DNA from: JBHPHI01 sp042569595
GTDB lineage: Bacteria; Patescibacteriota; Microgenomatia; UBA1400; 2-01-FULL-45-11
DNA: 64,000 nucleotides
Direction of reading: 5' to 3'
NCBI GenBank assembly: GCA_042569595.1
Contig: JBHPHI010000001.1
Location: 15,112 to 79,111, forward strand
Of the stretch, positions 1 to 11,909 are shown in pieces (the stretch's first letter is position 1; the number at the start of each line of letters is the position of its first letter). Below the pieces are notes generated by a model. It was not told the origin of the DNA. It saw only the letters and a program-made list of their open reading frames with translations, and did no database searches. The position numbers and the translations under genes are program-made.

Positions 1-203
1 CAGATGCCATACTAATCCCAAACTATGAAAAAGACGATGTGCCGAATTACATCGGACCCAACACTCTTATGGAAATGGGTTTGGCTTTATTCCTCAACAA
101 AAAAATATTCCTTCTCAATCAAATTCCAGATATTCCAAGTAAAGAAGAAATTCTTGGAGTGGACCCTGTTATTCTTGATGGAGACCTTTCAAAAATTCAA
201 TAA
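1..203 (+). CDS. Nucleoside 2-deoxyribosyltransferase-like protein, C-terminal part only
   Basis: The start of this gene lies outside the window. The frame is open from base 3 and ends with TAA at 201-203, leaving 66 residues. The segment IGPNTLMEMGLALFLNKKIF followed by LLNQIP resembles the glutamate-bearing helix and following strand of the nucleoside 2-deoxyribosyltransferase superfamily, in which that glutamate is often catalytic. Substrate cannot be judged from the fragment. The gene is separated from gyrB by about 130 bases and is probably a separate transcription unit. Family assignment is inferred from motif memory only. Confidence 0.6.
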   Translation, partial: DAILIPNYEKDDVPNYIGPNTLMEMGLALFLNKKIFLLNQIPDIPSKEEILGVDPVILDGDLSKIQ

Positions 204-268
204 AAATTCATAGACAGAGGAGGATTCCTCTGCTTAGACAAAGTCTCATCAAATGACCATCTAATGGC

Positions 269-2300
<2,032 letters not shown>

Positions 2301-2309
2301 GGAAAACAT

Positions 2310-3254
2310 ATGAAAACCTATATCATTGGCCACAGAAAACCAGACACAGACTCAGTAGTAGCTCCTATGGCTCTTGCATATTTATATAAACAAAAAGACT
2401 GTTTTGGATACGAAAATCCTACCCCTGTCATAACGGAAGAAATAAATCCTGAAACAAAATATCTTTTAGAAAAATTCAATGTTCAAGCGCCCCAGATCAT
2501 CACATCAAAAGACATCGACTCACAAGACAGGGTAGTTTTGATTGATCACAACGAAGAATCTCAAAGATTAGAGGGCTTAAACCCTGAGCAAATATCCGAT
2601 ATTATTGATCACCACAAAGCGAATATTAATTTCAACTCACCCATATATCTAACGTTCAAAGCTTGGGGGTCATCAGCTACTATCGTTTATTTCCTTATGA
2701 GGCAAAATGATGTTGCTCCAGATAAAACTCTGGCCAGTCTTATGTTGGCTGCAATTTTATCTGACACTGTTGGCTTCAAGTCTGCCACATGCACCCCAAA
2801 AGACAAAGAGGTTGGAAAAGAATTGGCAGAAATAGCAGAAATAACAGACCTTGAGTCTTTCACATTAGAAATATTCAAAGCAAAGTCAAACATTAGCAAC
2901 CTATCAGACGAACAAATCGTAAAAAACGATTATAAGGTTTTTGAGTTTGATCAAAAAACATTCATCGATCAACTTGAAACTGTTGAACAAGAAGAGATTA
3001 TTTCAAATAAAAAAGAAGATCTCCTAAAAGCCATGCATCAGGTAAAACAAGACGAAAATGTTCAACTTCTTTTTGTGGCAGTAACAGATGTTTTAAAAGT
3101 AAACACAAAACTTCTCGTTCTTGGAGACGAGGAAAAAGAAGTTGCTCAAAAAGCTTTTGGAGGCAATGTTGAAAACAACGTTCTAGACATTGGATCAAAA
3201 ATGTCCAGAAAGAAAGAAATTGCCCCAGCGATAGAAAAGGCATTAAGTAAATAA
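2310..3254 (+). CDS. ppaC: Manganese-dependent inorganic pyrophosphatase (family II)
   Basis: Cytoplasmic DHH-superfamily enzyme that splits pyrophosphate to phosphate, pulling nucleic acid and protein synthesis forward. The metal-binding motifs of family II are visible: GHRKPDTDS at the N terminus, VLIDHNE, DIIDHHK (the DHH motif) and [15 protein letters not shown]. Length, 314 residues, fits the family without CBS inserts. AGGAAAA lies just before the ATG. It is inserted between gyrB (9-base gap) and gyrA (1-base gap), so the three are surely co-transcribed. That link is unusual but plausible, since replication releases pyrophosphate. Confidence 0.92.
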   Translation: MKTYIIGHRKPDTDSVVAPMALAYLYKQKDCFGYENPTPVITEEINPETKYLLEKFNVQAPQIITSKDIDSQDRVVLIDHNEESQRLEGLNPEQISDIIDHHKANINFNSPIYLTFKAWGSSATIVYFLMRQNDVAPDKTLASLMLAAILSDTVGFKSATCTPKDKEVGKELAEIAEITDLESFTLEIFKAKSNISNLSDEQIVKNDYKVFEFDQKTFIDQLETVEQEEIISNKKEDLLKAMHQVKQDENVQLLFVAVTDVLKVNTKLLVLGDEEKEVAQKAFGGNVENNVLDIGSKMSRKKEIAPAIEKALSK

Positions 3255-3255
3255 A

Positions 3256-5934
3256 ATGACAGATAAACCAAAAGACATCCAACCAGAAAATCAAAATCCT
3301 GAAGAGGAGCTAGAAGAAGATGCGCAATTTGATTCGACTCCAAAACAAACTGATTATGGTTTGATAAAACCTGTCAAAATCACGCAAGAAATGGAAAAAT
3401 CATATCTTGATTACGCTATGTCTGTTATTGTTTCCCGCGCTCTTCCAGACGTAAGAGATGGATTAAAACCAGTTCATAGACGTATTTTATACGCCATGAA
3501 AGGCCTTGGTCTTACAAGTAATGCCTCATACAAAAAATGTGCCAGGATCGTTGGAGAAGTACTGGGAAAATATCACCCACACGGAGACACAGCAGTTTAC
3601 GATGCGCTCGTTCGTTTAGCTCAAAGTTTTTCCGTTCGCTACCCATTAATAGATGGGCAAGGAAACTTTGGATCCGTCGACGGAGATTCCGCAGCTGCCA
3701 TGCGTTATACCGAAGCAAAGCTATCCAAAATCACCAACGAACTACTTGTTGATTTAGACAAAAACACAGTAGATTTTCGAGACAACTTTGATGGATCAGA
3801 GCAAGAACCCACAGTTCTTCCCGCCAACTTACCAAACCTTCTATTAATGGGAGGGGATGGTATTGCAGTTGGTATGGCTACCAAAATTCCACCACACAAT
3901 CTCTCTGAAGTAATAGATGCCACTATTGATCTAATTGATTCAGCCAAAATAGAAAAGACTAAATCCAAACAAAAAACTGAAGAGGAAGTAGCAGAAGCAG
4001 AACCAAAAGATCTCCTTGGAGATTTTGATTTTGAATCTACCATAGATGACCTACTAAAACACATAAACGGGCCAGACTTTCCAACTGGATCAACCATGTA
4101 CGACTGGGAATCCATCAGAGAAGCTTATGTAACAGGAAGAGGAAGAATTGTTCAAAGAGCCAAAGCAGTAATAGAGGAAGATAAAAAAGGTCGTTTCCAT
4201 ATAGTCATTACCGAAATTCCATATCAAGTAAATAAATCTCGATTAGTTGCAAAAATTGCAGATCTTGTTCGAAAGAAAAAGATTGACGGAATATCAGACT
4301 TACGAGATGAATCTGATAGAGAAGGAATGCGCGTAGTTGTTGATCTGAAACGAGATGGTAGACCAAAGTCTGTACTAAATAATCTATACAAACAGACCCA
4401 ATTACAAGACACATTCTCAGCCAACATGGTTGCCTTAAACTCAGACGGTACTCCACAACTCATGAACCTAAAAACCATATTGTCCGAGTACGTTAAACAC
4501 AGACAACTTGTCATCACCAGAAGATCACAGCACGAACTTATAGCCGCCAGACACAGAGCCCACATTCTAGAAGGACTCCTTATTGCCTTAAACAACCTCG
4601 ATGAAGTTATTGAAACTATTAGAAAATCTAAAGATGTCGATACTGCTCGCGCAAACTTAATAAAAAAATTCAAACTTTCAGAGATTCAAGCTACCGCAAT
4701 TTTAGACATGCAACTTCGAAGACTAGCTGCTCTTGAAAGACAAAAAATTGAAGATGAATACAAAGCCATCAAAGCCAAAATCGATTTCCTCGTTGACCTC
4801 CTAAATAATCCAGTCAAGGTTCTTGCAACAGTAGCTGAAGAACTAAAAGAGGCCAAAGAAAAATACCAAGATGAAAGAAGAACCAAACTAGTCAAATCAA
4901 AACTCGGTGAATTCAATGAAGAAGACCTGATTCCCTCAGAAGAAAATATCGTCACTATTACAGAGTCAGGCTACATCAAGCGTATGCCTGTCAACGCATA
5001 TAGAAGCCAAAGAAGAGGTGGTAAGGGTGTCACTGGCATGAAAACAAAAGAGGAAGACCCAGTTGCAAAAATTCTAACAGCCAACACCCACGACAACATG
5101 CTTGTCTTTACCAATAAGGGAAAGGTGTTTAAGTTGCGAGTTTACGAACTTCCAGAAGGATCCAGACAAGCAAAAGGTAGTAACGTCATCAACCTTATCA
5201 ATATTGCACAAGATGAACTCATTCAAAGTGTCATTACTGTTAGCTCCAAACTTGATCAGATAAAGGACCAATATATTGCACTTGCTACCAAGAAAGGCCT
5301 AGTAAAAAAGACTGCCGTCAGCAAATTCCAAAACATCAGAACAAGCGGTATTATTGCCGTTCAACTAAATGATGGTGATGAATTAGTTTGGGGTAATGTC
5401 ACCAACGGAAACAGCGACATCATCCTAATCACTCACTTCGGAAAATCAATTAGATTTAGTGAAAATCAGGTCAGACCCACCTCAAGAGATACTAAAGGGG
5501 TAAAAGGTATTTCTCTTAAAAAAGAAGACTACGTCATGGCAGTTAGAAGACTCGATCCCAAGCCAGATAAGCCCGCGGACAAAAGACGAAAATTTTTCCA
5601 TGACTTATTAATCATCACTCAAAAAGGGTACGGAAAAAGAACCCCATTCGATCAATACCCAACTCAAAATAGGGGAGGACAAGGTGTGAAAGTGGCAAAT
5701 CTTACTAAAAAAACCGGAAACGTCGCCTCAGCACTCAGTGCAAATCAAGACCTTGATCAAATTCTCATCACCACCAAAGAAGCCCAAGTGATCAAACTCC
5801 CGCTCAAAAATATTCCTCAGCTTAAAAGACCTACACAAGGAGTCATACTTATGAGATTCAGCAAAAAGGATGATGGGGTTGTAGCCGCAGCTGCAATTAA
5901 AAAAGATAACGGTGAAGAAGAATTGCCCGAATAG
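3256..5934 (+). CDS. gyrA: DNA gyrase subunit A
   Basis: DNA breakage-reunion subunit of gyrase. The active-site tyrosine is Y151 in [11 protein letters not shown]. The GyrA box QRRGGKG at residues 585-591, which marks true gyrases against topoisomerase IV, starts the C-terminal beta-pinwheel. Length is 892 residues. Two oddities are visible: an acidic N-terminal extension of about 30 residues before the usual start of homology, and a charged insert around residues 232-265 ([19 protein letters not shown] and following) in the winged-helix/tower part. The short acidic C-terminal end (GEEELPE) is usual. Follows ppaC by one base. Confidence 0.97.
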   Translation: MTDKPKDIQPENQNPEEELEEDAQFDSTPKQTDYGLIKPVKITQEMEKSYLDYAMSVIVSRALPDVRDGLKPVHRRILYAMKGLGLTSNASYKKCARIVGEVLGKYHPHGDTAVYDALVRLAQSFSVRYPLIDGQGNFGSVDGDSAAAMRYTEAKLSKITNELLVDLDKNTVDFRDNFDGSEQEPTVLPANLPNLLLMGGDGIAVGMATKIPPHNLSEVIDATIDLIDSAKIEKTKSKQKTEEEVAEAEPKDLLGDFDFESTIDDLLKHINGPDFPTGSTMYDWESIREAYVTGRGRIVQRAKAVIEEDKKGRFHIVITEIPYQVNKSRLVAKIADLVRKKKIDGISDLRDESDREGMRVVVDLKRDGRPKSVLNNLYKQTQLQDTFSANMVALNSDGTPQLMNLKTILSEYVKHRQLVITRRSQHELIAARHRAHILEGLLIALNNLDEVIETIRKSKDVDTARANLIKKFKLSEIQATAILDMQLRRLAALERQKIEDEYKAIKAKIDFLVDLLNNPVKVLATVAEELKEAKEKYQDERRTKLVKSKLGEFNEEDLIPSEENIVTITESGYIKRMPVNAYRSQRRGGKGVTGMKTKEEDPVAKILTANTHDNMLVFTNKGKVFKLRVYELPEGSRQAKGSNVINLINIAQDELIQSVITVSSKLDQIKDQYIALATKKGLVKKTAVSKFQNIRTSGIIAVQLNDGDELVWGNVTNGNSDIILITHFGKSIRFSENQVRPTSRDTKGVKGISLKKEDYVMAVRRLDPKPDKPADKRRKFFHDLLIITQKGYGKRTPFDQYPTQNRGGQGVKVANLTKKTGNVASALSANQDLDQILITTKEAQVIKLPLKNIPQLKRPTQGVILMRFSKKDDGVVAAAAIKKDNGEEELPE

Positions 5935-5940
5935 TCTTGG

Positions 5941-5946
5941 TACAAT
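5941..5946 (+). promoter_or_regulatory. -10 box giving a leaderless HD-protein transcript
   Basis: TACAAT preceded by TGG (extended -10) ends 6 bases before the ATG at 5953, so the transcript would begin at or next to the start codon. No Shine-Dalgarno is present. This allows the HD gene and alr to be transcribed separately from gyrA. Confidence 0.55.
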
Positions 5947-5952
5947 AATTTC

Positions 5953-6537
5953 ATGACAAAAAAACAGCTCCTTGCTGTAAAGCGATACGCAAAAGAAACC
6001 ATGGCAAAAACCATGGACAACATGCACACCTTCGAACACTTAGATAGGGTCAGGGGAAATGCTTTAAAAATTGTCAATATTCTTAAGATTGAAAAAGAGA
6101 TCGACTTGAATCTTCTCCAGGCAGCCTGCTATCTTCACGACATTCACTACATTAATCATAGAAACAGTCTTATTACTTGGATGAAAGAAACCAAGTACTT
6201 AAAAGCAATGCTCCCGGACATAATTAAGCAGTTCAACCTAATAGAGTCAGATAGATATCTCCTCTCAGAGGCCGTTTACAATCACACTCACGCATTTCCT
6301 TTTAGAAGGCTAAATCAAAAATATTCACTTTATTCTCAAATAGTCCAAGACGCAGATCAGCTTGAGATGTGGAGCAACACTAGGCTCATTAATTTAGAAA
6401 AAACAAAAAGTTTTTCCAGATTTTATAAAATAGTTTCGCTATTCTCAGGTCTTTTTATTAAAAGAATAAAGAAAAATGCAGATACGTATCTAAATTTTCC
6501 CCAAGTAATCGAATACTTCAAAGAAGACTACATGTAA
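5953..6537 (+). CDS. HD-domain phosphohydrolase
   Basis: A 194-residue single-domain protein of the HD superfamily of metal-dependent phosphohydrolases. The metal ligands are visible as H25 (with H29 close by), the H62-D63 pair in YLHDIHYI, and a later aspartate in VQDADQLE. Proteins of this size often act on nucleotides or nucleoside monophosphates, but the substrate cannot be read from sequence. The start is set by a leaderless-type -10 box, and the stop overlaps the alr start by one base (TAATG), which implies translational coupling with alanine racemase. Confidence 0.8.
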   Translation: MTKKQLLAVKRYAKETMAKTMDNMHTFEHLDRVRGNALKIVNILKIEKEIDLNLLQAACYLHDIHYINHRNSLITWMKETKYLKAMLPDIIKQFNLIESDRYLLSEAVYNHTHAFPFRRLNQKYSLYSQIVQDADQLEMWSNTRLINLEKTKSFSRFYKIVSLFSGLFIKRIKKNADTYLNFPQVIEYFKEDYM

Positions 6538-7673
6538 TGTTTAAAAAACCATACAAAAATCTAAATCAAATAACAGTCAGCAAGTCTGCCCTTAAGCACA
6601 ACTATTACTATTTTCAAAACCAGCTAGAAAATCAACTAGTCGCTCCAGTGCTCAAAAGCAATGCGTACGGTCATGGAATTCAACTGGTGGGAAAGTATGT
6701 TGATCAAGAAATTAAACCCCCATTTATTTGTGTAGATAGTCTTTTTGAAGCCTATCAACTTCAAAAAAAAAGAATTAAAACACCCATCCTTATTATTGGT
6801 TATACTTTCCCAGAAAATTTCATAACAAGAAAAAAACTTCCATTCTCAATTCCAGTCTTTGATTTAGAAACTCTAAAAATACTAAACGAGCATCAGCCAG
6901 GCATTTCTGTTCATATAAAAATTGACACCGGAATGAATAGGCTTGGGCTCCAGCTAAAGCAAATTCCAGAATTCATCAGGGCAGCAAAAAAAATGGAAAA
7001 TGTAAACTTTGAAGGGATATATAGCCATTTTTCACAGGCTGATGATGTAAAAGATAGATCCTACACCAACCATCAAGTAAACGTTTTTAAAGAGGCTTTA
7101 AAAATATTTAAACACAATGGTTTCAACTTCAAATGGAAGCACATGAGCGCCACAGCAGGAACAACACTCGTAGAAGAAGACGTCTTCAATCTTGTCCGAA
7201 TAGGGCTGGGATTTTATGGCTACACCTCAATCAGCAGGGGATATAGGGTTGGCCTGAAACAATCCAAGGACTTACATCCTGCTCTAAAGCTAGAAACTCA
7301 TATTATTCAAGTAAAGAAAATTCAAAAAGGTGACCAAGTTAGTTATGATGGCACCTACATAGCCCCAAACAAAAGAACTATCGCCATTCTTCCAATAGGA
7401 TATAACGACGGCGTGGACAGAAAACTATCCAATAGGGGTTTCTTTACTATAGAAAATACCGCTTGCCCAATAATTGGCAGGGTGTGTATGAATCTTACGA
7501 TAGTAGATGTTTCAGAAATAAAAGAACCACATACGGGTCAAAAAGCAGTCTTCATATCAAACGATTTAAAAACAAAAAGCAATCTCTACAAACATTCCAA
7601 GCTAGCAAATACAGCAATATACACTATCCTCACGGGCCTAGCCGAATCTACAAAAAGAGAATTGGTTGAATAA
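6537..7673 (+). CDS. alr: Alanine racemase
   Basis: PLP enzyme that interconverts L- and D-alanine for peptidoglycan. The PLP lysine is K40 in VLKSNAYGHG, the start of the TIM barrel. The conserved RIGLGFYGY follows the barrel, and the second catalytic residue, Y270 (VSYDGTY), lies in the C-terminal beta domain, followed by IGRVCMN. Length 378 matches the family. Its start overlaps the HD-domain gene stop. With ddl (10874) this window supplies both steps that make the D-Ala-D-Ala dipeptide, so this cell probably builds a peptidoglycan wall. Confidence 0.93.
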   Translation: MFKKPYKNLNQITVSKSALKHNYYYFQNQLENQLVAPVLKSNAYGHGIQLVGKYVDQEIKPPFICVDSLFEAYQLQKKRIKTPILIIGYTFPENFITRKKLPFSIPVFDLETLKILNEHQPGISVHIKIDTGMNRLGLQLKQIPEFIRAAKKMENVNFEGIYSHFSQADDVKDRSYTNHQVNVFKEALKIFKHNGFNFKWKHMSATAGTTLVEEDVFNLVRIGLGFYGYTSISRGYRVGLKQSKDLHPALKLETHIIQVKKIQKGDQVSYDGTYIAPNKRTIAILPIGYNDGVDRKLSNRGFFTIENTACPIIGRVCMNLTIVDVSEIKEPHTGQKAVFISNDLKTKSNLYKHSKLANTAIYTILTGLAESTKRELVE

Positions 7674-7794
7674 TTGCTACACACATAAAAAACCCATAAA
7701 AATCCTATCAGACACACTCTTTCTCTGCTAAAAAACATCACAAAAATTTGAGACTGATACATAGGTCAAAAAATCAGAACTATTTCCAATTCCT

Positions 7795-7807
7795 AACCAC
7801 TGTGGTT
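7795..7807. promoter_or_regulatory. Short palindrome upstream of a membrane-protein gene
   Basis: AACCAC and GTGGTT flank a single T, forming a 13-base palindrome 30 bases before the ATG at 7837. It could be an operator or chance. The rest of the 163-base gap (7674-7836) shows no gene and no clear terminator. Confidence 0.2.
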
Positions 7808-7836
7808 TACTCAAACTAGATGGGGGGTGATATAAC

Positions 7837-8169
7837 ATGACAAAAAAAGACAAAAACGTTATTAAAAATATATATTTGTACCTCGTTACTTTTGTAGGAA
7901 TATTCATCACCGTCATTGGATCAATCAGCATACTAGATCTTGGACTAAAATCTTATGTCTTCACCAAAGCAGATAGTCACGTAGAATATCCAAGACCAAG
8001 AATGGTTGAAGAAGAAGGCCAAGAAATCTCCAAAGAAGAACAAGAACAATTCCACAAAAAAGAACTTGAGTCTAGAAGGCAAAGCCAAGCTGCAAATGCT
8101 ATAGCGATGGTTGTAGTAGGTTTTCCTCTATATAAATACCACTGGAAAACACTTCAAAAAGGAAAATAG
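7837..8169 (+). CDS. Small membrane protein, unknown function
   Basis: A 110-residue protein that I do not recognise. One clear membrane segment spans about residues 12-36 (IYLYLVTFVGIFITVIGSIS), then a charged, glutamate-rich middle, then a weak second hydrophobic stretch near residue 88 ending in PLYKYHWKTLQK. It probably has both ends on the same side of the membrane. A purine-rich GGGGGGTGA lies 7 bases before the ATG, a better ribosome site than most genes here have. It stands alone between alr and the convergent FemAB-like gene, which begins one base after its stop. Confidence 0.65.
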   Translation: MTKKDKNVIKNIYLYLVTFVGIFITVIGSISILDLGLKSYVFTKADSHVEYPRPRMVEEEGQEISKEEQEQFHKKELESRRQSQAANAIAMVVVGFPLYKYHWKTLQKGK

Positions 8170-9078
8170 CTACAAATCAAAGTTCACTTTATATACAAAA
8201 AAATCCTGACCGCCAAGCTCGTATTTGTATCTCTCTTCACCTTGTAGAAAGTTGTATTCTTTCATGCCCTCTTCTATTGCTCGTTTAACATTCATAGCCT
8301 TCAAATAAAACCCTGCGCTATCGTACTTAGACTTATCAAAACCAGAGTTATAGAGTAAATAGCTATCTTCAGTTACAAAATAATATATCGTCGCTGCAAG
8401 CTCTCCAGAAACGCTCACACATTCCAGTCTCGCTTGAGACTTAAAAGCTTCATAGATGCTTCTAAAATATTCTTCCATTCCTGGTCTTTCAAAAAATTCA
8501 ACCTTGTCTGGATTTTTTTTCATTAGTCCTATCAAACAATCGATTGACCCTTTTTCTTCATACACTACAATCTCGTTATCTCTATGAAAGTTGTTTACCT
8601 TTCTCTTTAGTTCTTTGCGCCATTTTCTTTTTAGACTCATCAGATAAACATCCCAAGAGTCCGGCAAAGAGAAGAGGGGAGTGCTATCTTCTTTTTCTAC
8701 CTTTGCATCAATAGAGTCAAAATACTTCTTTGAACTTCCTTCAGGTAAATTTCTTAATTGAATTTTTTTTATTCCATTATTTTTCAAAAACTTCACAGCA
8801 TCTTCCCACGCTCTCCCTTTCAAGTTTTCATCTCCAACAGCATCGTTATAATCAGTAGTCTCATCGCCCCCAGAAAAAATCACAACATCTTCTTTTTGCG
8901 CCAATGGCAAAACCACACCATCTTCAAAAACCAAAGTTAAGGGAGCATAGTCTGTGCCCAAAGTTTCAAACCATATTCTGTGCCAATCATATTGAAAAAA
9001 AGGTCCCTTCAATAATTGCTTTGAGTACGCCTTATCCCAAAGTTTTTTTGCATTATAAAATTCAACCCTATCAATCAT
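8170..9078 (-). CDS. FemAB/GNAT-like aminoacyl or acyl transferase
   Basis: A 302-residue protein that looks like the GNAT-fold Acetyltransf_6/FemAB-like group. The basic segment LKRKWRKELKRKVNNF and the C-terminal part (YLLYNSGFDKSKYDSAGFYL, then a helix and FLQGEERYKYELG) are the parts I recognise. Members add amino acids to peptidoglycan stems or acylate other envelope polymers. The presence of alr and ddl nearby favours a wall role, but the donor and acceptor are unknown. Its start overlaps the stop of the phosphatase gene at 9075 by four bases, so the two are co-transcribed. Confidence 0.75.
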   Translation of the reverse strand: MIDRVEFYNAKKLWDKAYSKQLLKGPFFQYDWHRIWFETLGTDYAPLTLVFEDGVVLPLAQKEDVVIFSGGDETTDYNDAVGDENLKGRAWEDAVKFLKNNGIKKIQLRNLPEGSSKKYFDSIDAKVEKEDSTPLFSLPDSWDVYLMSLKRKWRKELKRKVNNFHRDNEIVVYEEKGSIDCLIGLMKKNPDKVEFFERPGMEEYFRSIYEAFKSQARLECVSVSGELAATIYYFVTEDSYLLYNSGFDKSKYDSAGFYLKAMNVKRAIEEGMKEYNFLQGEERYKYELGGQDFFVYKVNFDL

Positions 9079-9665
9079 TGCTTTGGAATAAAAATACTTT
9101 TCATAGAAAAATCATCTTTTCCCATCAACACCTCATGAACCTCCGCGTAGGACACGTACTCTGCATACACATCGCTTGTATGAATGTTCTCAAAAGACAC
9201 TCCCTTTGATCTAGCTTTGGGAATCATCACGCTATCACCATGAGCAACAACAACAATTTCTTCTCCAACATGTTTTTCATTTATTAGAAGAAAAAAACCG
9301 TACACTCGCTCAAAAAAATCCTCAATCGTTTCTAAAGCTCCATCGGGATGCTCAAATAAATTCCAATCTCTTTTAGCCATTTCAACCCTAGGAGTCCCAT
9401 CCCATTTGCTATGGACTTCCAATAACTGATCTACCAACTCCACCTTAATAGAAAGATTCTTGCTTATCTCACTTGCTGTTTCAGCCGCACGTTCAAGTGG
9501 GCTCGAATATATTTTTTCAATTGAAAACTGCTCTAAAAACTTTCCAGTTTCCTTAGCCTGAATTAAGCCCTTATTGCTCAGCGAAAAGCCAGGCATTCTC
9601 CCATAATGGGTGTCCTTTGGATTTTCTACTTCACCATGCCTAACTAAATATATTTTTGTTTTCAT
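9075..9665 (-). CDS. Histidine phosphatase family protein
   Basis: A 196-residue member of the phosphoglycerate mutase-like histidine phosphatase superfamily. The phosphohistidine motif is LVRHGE at residues 7-12, the substrate arginine region is SSPLERAAETA, and the second catalytic histidine is in VVVAHGDS. The size suits small broad-specificity phosphatases such as the CobC/PhoE type rather than glycolytic mutase. The start is supported by a TGG-TAAAAT extended -10 only six bases upstream, so the mRNA is probably leaderless. First gene of a two-gene operon with the FemAB-like transferase. Confidence 0.85.
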   Translation of the reverse strand: MKTKIYLVRHGEVENPKDTHYGRMPGFSLSNKGLIQAKETGKFLEQFSIEKIYSSPLERAAETASEISKNLSIKVELVDQLLEVHSKWDGTPRVEMAKRDWNLFEHPDGALETIEDFFERVYGFFLLINEKHVGEEIVVVAHGDSVMIPKARSKGVSFENIHTSDVYAEYVSYAEVHEVLMGKDDFSMKSIFIPKQ

Positions 9666-9671
9666 CCGTCA

Positions 9672-9699
9672 ATTTTACCATTCATCAACATGATAAAAT
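9672..9699. promoter_or_regulatory. Divergent back-to-back -10 boxes
   Basis: Within 40 bases between two divergent genes there are two extended -10 boxes: TGGTAAAAT on the minus strand (box at 9672-9677, six bases before the start at 9665) and TGATAAAAT on the plus strand (box at 9694-9699, six bases before the ATG at 9706). The two promoters must overlap at their upstream parts. Confidence 0.55.
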
Positions 9700-9705
9700 T
9701 CCCTA

Positions 9706-10860
9706 ATGAAGAATATTAAACTTTCATATCTACTTACATACTTAGATAGCTCATGGTTTTGGTTGGGAATTTGGCTTCTATACTATCTCAAATTTACAAA
9801 CTACGCAGGAGTCGGAATCCTTGAAACAACCGCCTTTACTGCTCTCACGCTGGCTGAGATCCCCACAGGCGCATTGGCCGACTTATTCGGCAAAAAAAAG
9901 ACACTTATTATTGGATTTATTTTCTCTGCGTTTGCTAGCTTCATTATGGGAACAGCAACCCAATTCAACCACTTACTTGTCTCACTCTTCATCCTCGCCA
10001 TAGGAGGAGCATTGAGATCAGGAACGCTGGAAGCTTTACAATACGACTCTTTAAAAGATGAGGGTTTAGACAAAAAATATGACAAAGTTGTGTCAAATAC
10101 GAACACTGTCAGAAACGTCGCCTTTGCACTATCTGCTGTTGTAGGTGGCTACATGTATGCACATCAACCAGGACTACCCTTTATTGTTTTAGGGGTCTTC
10201 TTTATCGTTGCAGCAATAATATGTGCGTTTCTAGTAGAACCAAAAACAGATACCGAAAAATTTTCTTGGAAAAACTATAAAGAGCAGACTATAAAAGGTT
10301 TTGAGAGTTTATTTAATAAAAAAGCAAAAATACCTACCCAATCATTACTTTCTGTATCTATTCTCACATTCGTTATTTATCAATTTATAGATGGTTCCCT
10401 TGCGCTAGAGTTTGGGTTTAATGAAAGACAACTCGGCGCACTTGCCTCAATTATTTATATAGTTTCTGCAATTACCTCTCAATCAACCTCAAAAATACTA
10501 GGAAAATCTGAACATACAAAAAAATTCCTATACATAGCCATGTTATCTGCACTAACCCTTGCTGTTTCACCAATTGTTACTCTGTATGTTGGAGGAATTA
10601 TTCTTATTCTTAGACAATCATTTTTCACTCTTATGGATAATGTTTCAAGTGTAGTAATAAACAAAAACACTCAATCAAATGTTAGATCAACAACAATATC
10701 TACATACAACATGATCCGCAATTTTCCATATATTCTTACTGCCTTTTTTATTGGAAACATCATCGATGTTTACTCTGCTAGTTCATTTGCACTAGTAATG
10801 TCATTCGTAATATTTTTTAGTTCAATATTTAGTCTAATTAGATTGAATAAGCACAAATGA
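9706..10860 (+). CDS. Major facilitator superfamily transporter
   Basis: A 384-residue integral membrane carrier with about 11-12 hydrophobic segments. The loop between the second and third segments has the MFS signature in the form GALADLFGKKKTL, matching G-x-x-x-D-x-x-G-R/K-R/K. Overall pattern resembles small drug or metabolite exporters, but the substrate is unknown. The start follows a leaderless-type -10 box. The last codons contain the -10 box of the ddl gene, which begins 13 bases after the stop. Confidence 0.82.
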   Translation: MKNIKLSYLLTYLDSSWFWLGIWLLYYLKFTNYAGVGILETTAFTALTLAEIPTGALADLFGKKKTLIIGFIFSAFASFIMGTATQFNHLLVSLFILAIGGALRSGTLEALQYDSLKDEGLDKKYDKVVSNTNTVRNVAFALSAVVGGYMYAHQPGLPFIVLGVFFIVAAIICAFLVEPKTDTEKFSWKNYKEQTIKGFESLFNKKAKIPTQSLLSVSILTFVIYQFIDGSLALEFGFNERQLGALASIIYIVSAITSQSTSKILGKSEHTKKFLYIAMLSALTLAVSPIVTLYVGGIILILRQSFFTLMDNVSSVVINKNTQSNVRSTTISTYNMIRNFPYILTAFFIGNIIDVYSASSFALVMSFVIFFSSIFSLIRLNKHK

Positions 10861-10866
10861 TAAAAT
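10861..10866 (+). promoter_or_regulatory. -10 box for a leaderless ddl transcript
   Basis: TAAAAT, with TGA (the MFS stop codon) directly before it to make an extended -10, ends seven bases before the ddl ATG at 10874. No Shine-Dalgarno lies between. Confidence 0.5.
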
Positions 10867-10873
10867 CTTCTAA

Positions 10874-11908
10874 ATGAAACAAAAAAAAGTAGCAGTTCTT
10901 TTTGGCGGCACAAACACCGAGCACGAAGTTAGCATTGTATCTGCAAAGTCTATTATTCAAAACTTGGACAAATCAAAATATGCCCCGCTGCCTTTGAAAA
11001 TAAAAAAAGACAACACGTGGGTAGATGAAAATGGAAAGCAGGTAGACCCATTCAAAGAGTTAAAAAAGGTTGATATTGCATTCCCGGTACTTCATGGTCC
11101 CTTTGGTGAAGATGGAACCACACAGGGATTGTTTGAAATGGTTAAAGTCCCTTACGTAGGCTGCGGCGTTTTAGCTTCAGCAGTTTGCATGGATAAAGTC
11201 GTCCAAAAACAAATCTGCCAAACCATGAATATTCCTATTCCAAAGTATTTTTGGTTCACAAAAGCCCTATGGAAAGAAGAAGAAAAGGCCATCACTTCCG
11301 AAATAGAAAAAAGTCTTCAATTTCCAGTTTTCGTAAAGCCAGCAAACCAAGGAAGTAGTGTGGGGATATCCAAAGTAGACGACAAAGAGGGGCTAAAAGA
11401 AGCCATAGAAGAAGCTCTCAAGTTGGATCTAAAAGTCATAGTAGAACAAAACATACCCGATGTTCGGGAGATTGAATGCTCTGTTATGGGCAATGACAAT
11501 CCAAAAGCTTCAGTATTGGGAGAAATCGTTCCAAGTAACGATTTTTATGACTACAATGCGAAATATATAGACGGCAAAAGCAAAGAGGTTATCCCAGCCA
11601 AACTAGAAGAAAAGATGTCAATACAAATCAGACAAACCGCCCTAGAGGCTTACGAACTCTTGGGTTGCTCAGGTCTAGCTCGTGTAGATTTTCTTTACGA
11701 CAACCTAGCAAGGCGTCATTACTTAAACGAGCTTAATACTATGCCAGGATTCACTAGTATTAGTATGTACCCCAAGCTCTGGAAAGTTTCAGGAATAGAG
11801 TATCCGCAACTTGTAAACGAACTCATAACTTTAGGTTTTCAAAGACATGAGCAAAGATCAGAAATAAACTACAACTACAAACCAAAAACTGACTGGCACA
11901 AAAAGTAA
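10874..11908 (+). CDS. ddl: D-alanine--D-alanine ligase
   Basis: ATP-grasp ligase that joins two D-alanines for the peptidoglycan stem. Visible signatures are LFGGTNTEHEVS at the N terminus, HGPFGEDGTTQG, the ATP-grasp core VFVKPANQGSSVGIS, the omega-loop YDYNAKY, and NELNTMPGFTSISMYPKLW, which carries magnesium ligands. The tyrosine in the omega-loop region fits D-Ala-D-Ala rather than the D-lactate-forming type, where phenylalanine is usual. Length 344 is normal. Together with alr it gives a D-Ala pathway. The alkylation-repair gene follows after one base. Confidence 0.95.
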   Translation: MKQKKVAVLFGGTNTEHEVSIVSAKSIIQNLDKSKYAPLPLKIKKDNTWVDENGKQVDPFKELKKVDIAFPVLHGPFGEDGTTQGLFEMVKVPYVGCGVLASAVCMDKVVQKQICQTMNIPIPKYFWFTKALWKEEEKAITSEIEKSLQFPVFVKPANQGSSVGISKVDDKEGLKEAIEEALKLDLKVIVEQNIPDVREIECSVMGNDNPKASVLGEIVPSNDFYDYNAKYIDGKSKEVIPAKLEEKMSIQIRQTALEAYELLGCSGLARVDFLYDNLARRHYLNELNTMPGFTSISMYPKLWKVSGIEYPQLVNELITLGFQRHEQRSEINYNYKPKTDWHKK

Positions 11909-11909
11909 A

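Noticed and set aside
10858..10860. UGA recoding as glycine, known in some candidate phyla
   Set aside because: TGA terminates several genes at the expected ends (10858-10860, 12609-12611, 13019-13021) and no in-frame TGA was needed in any family.
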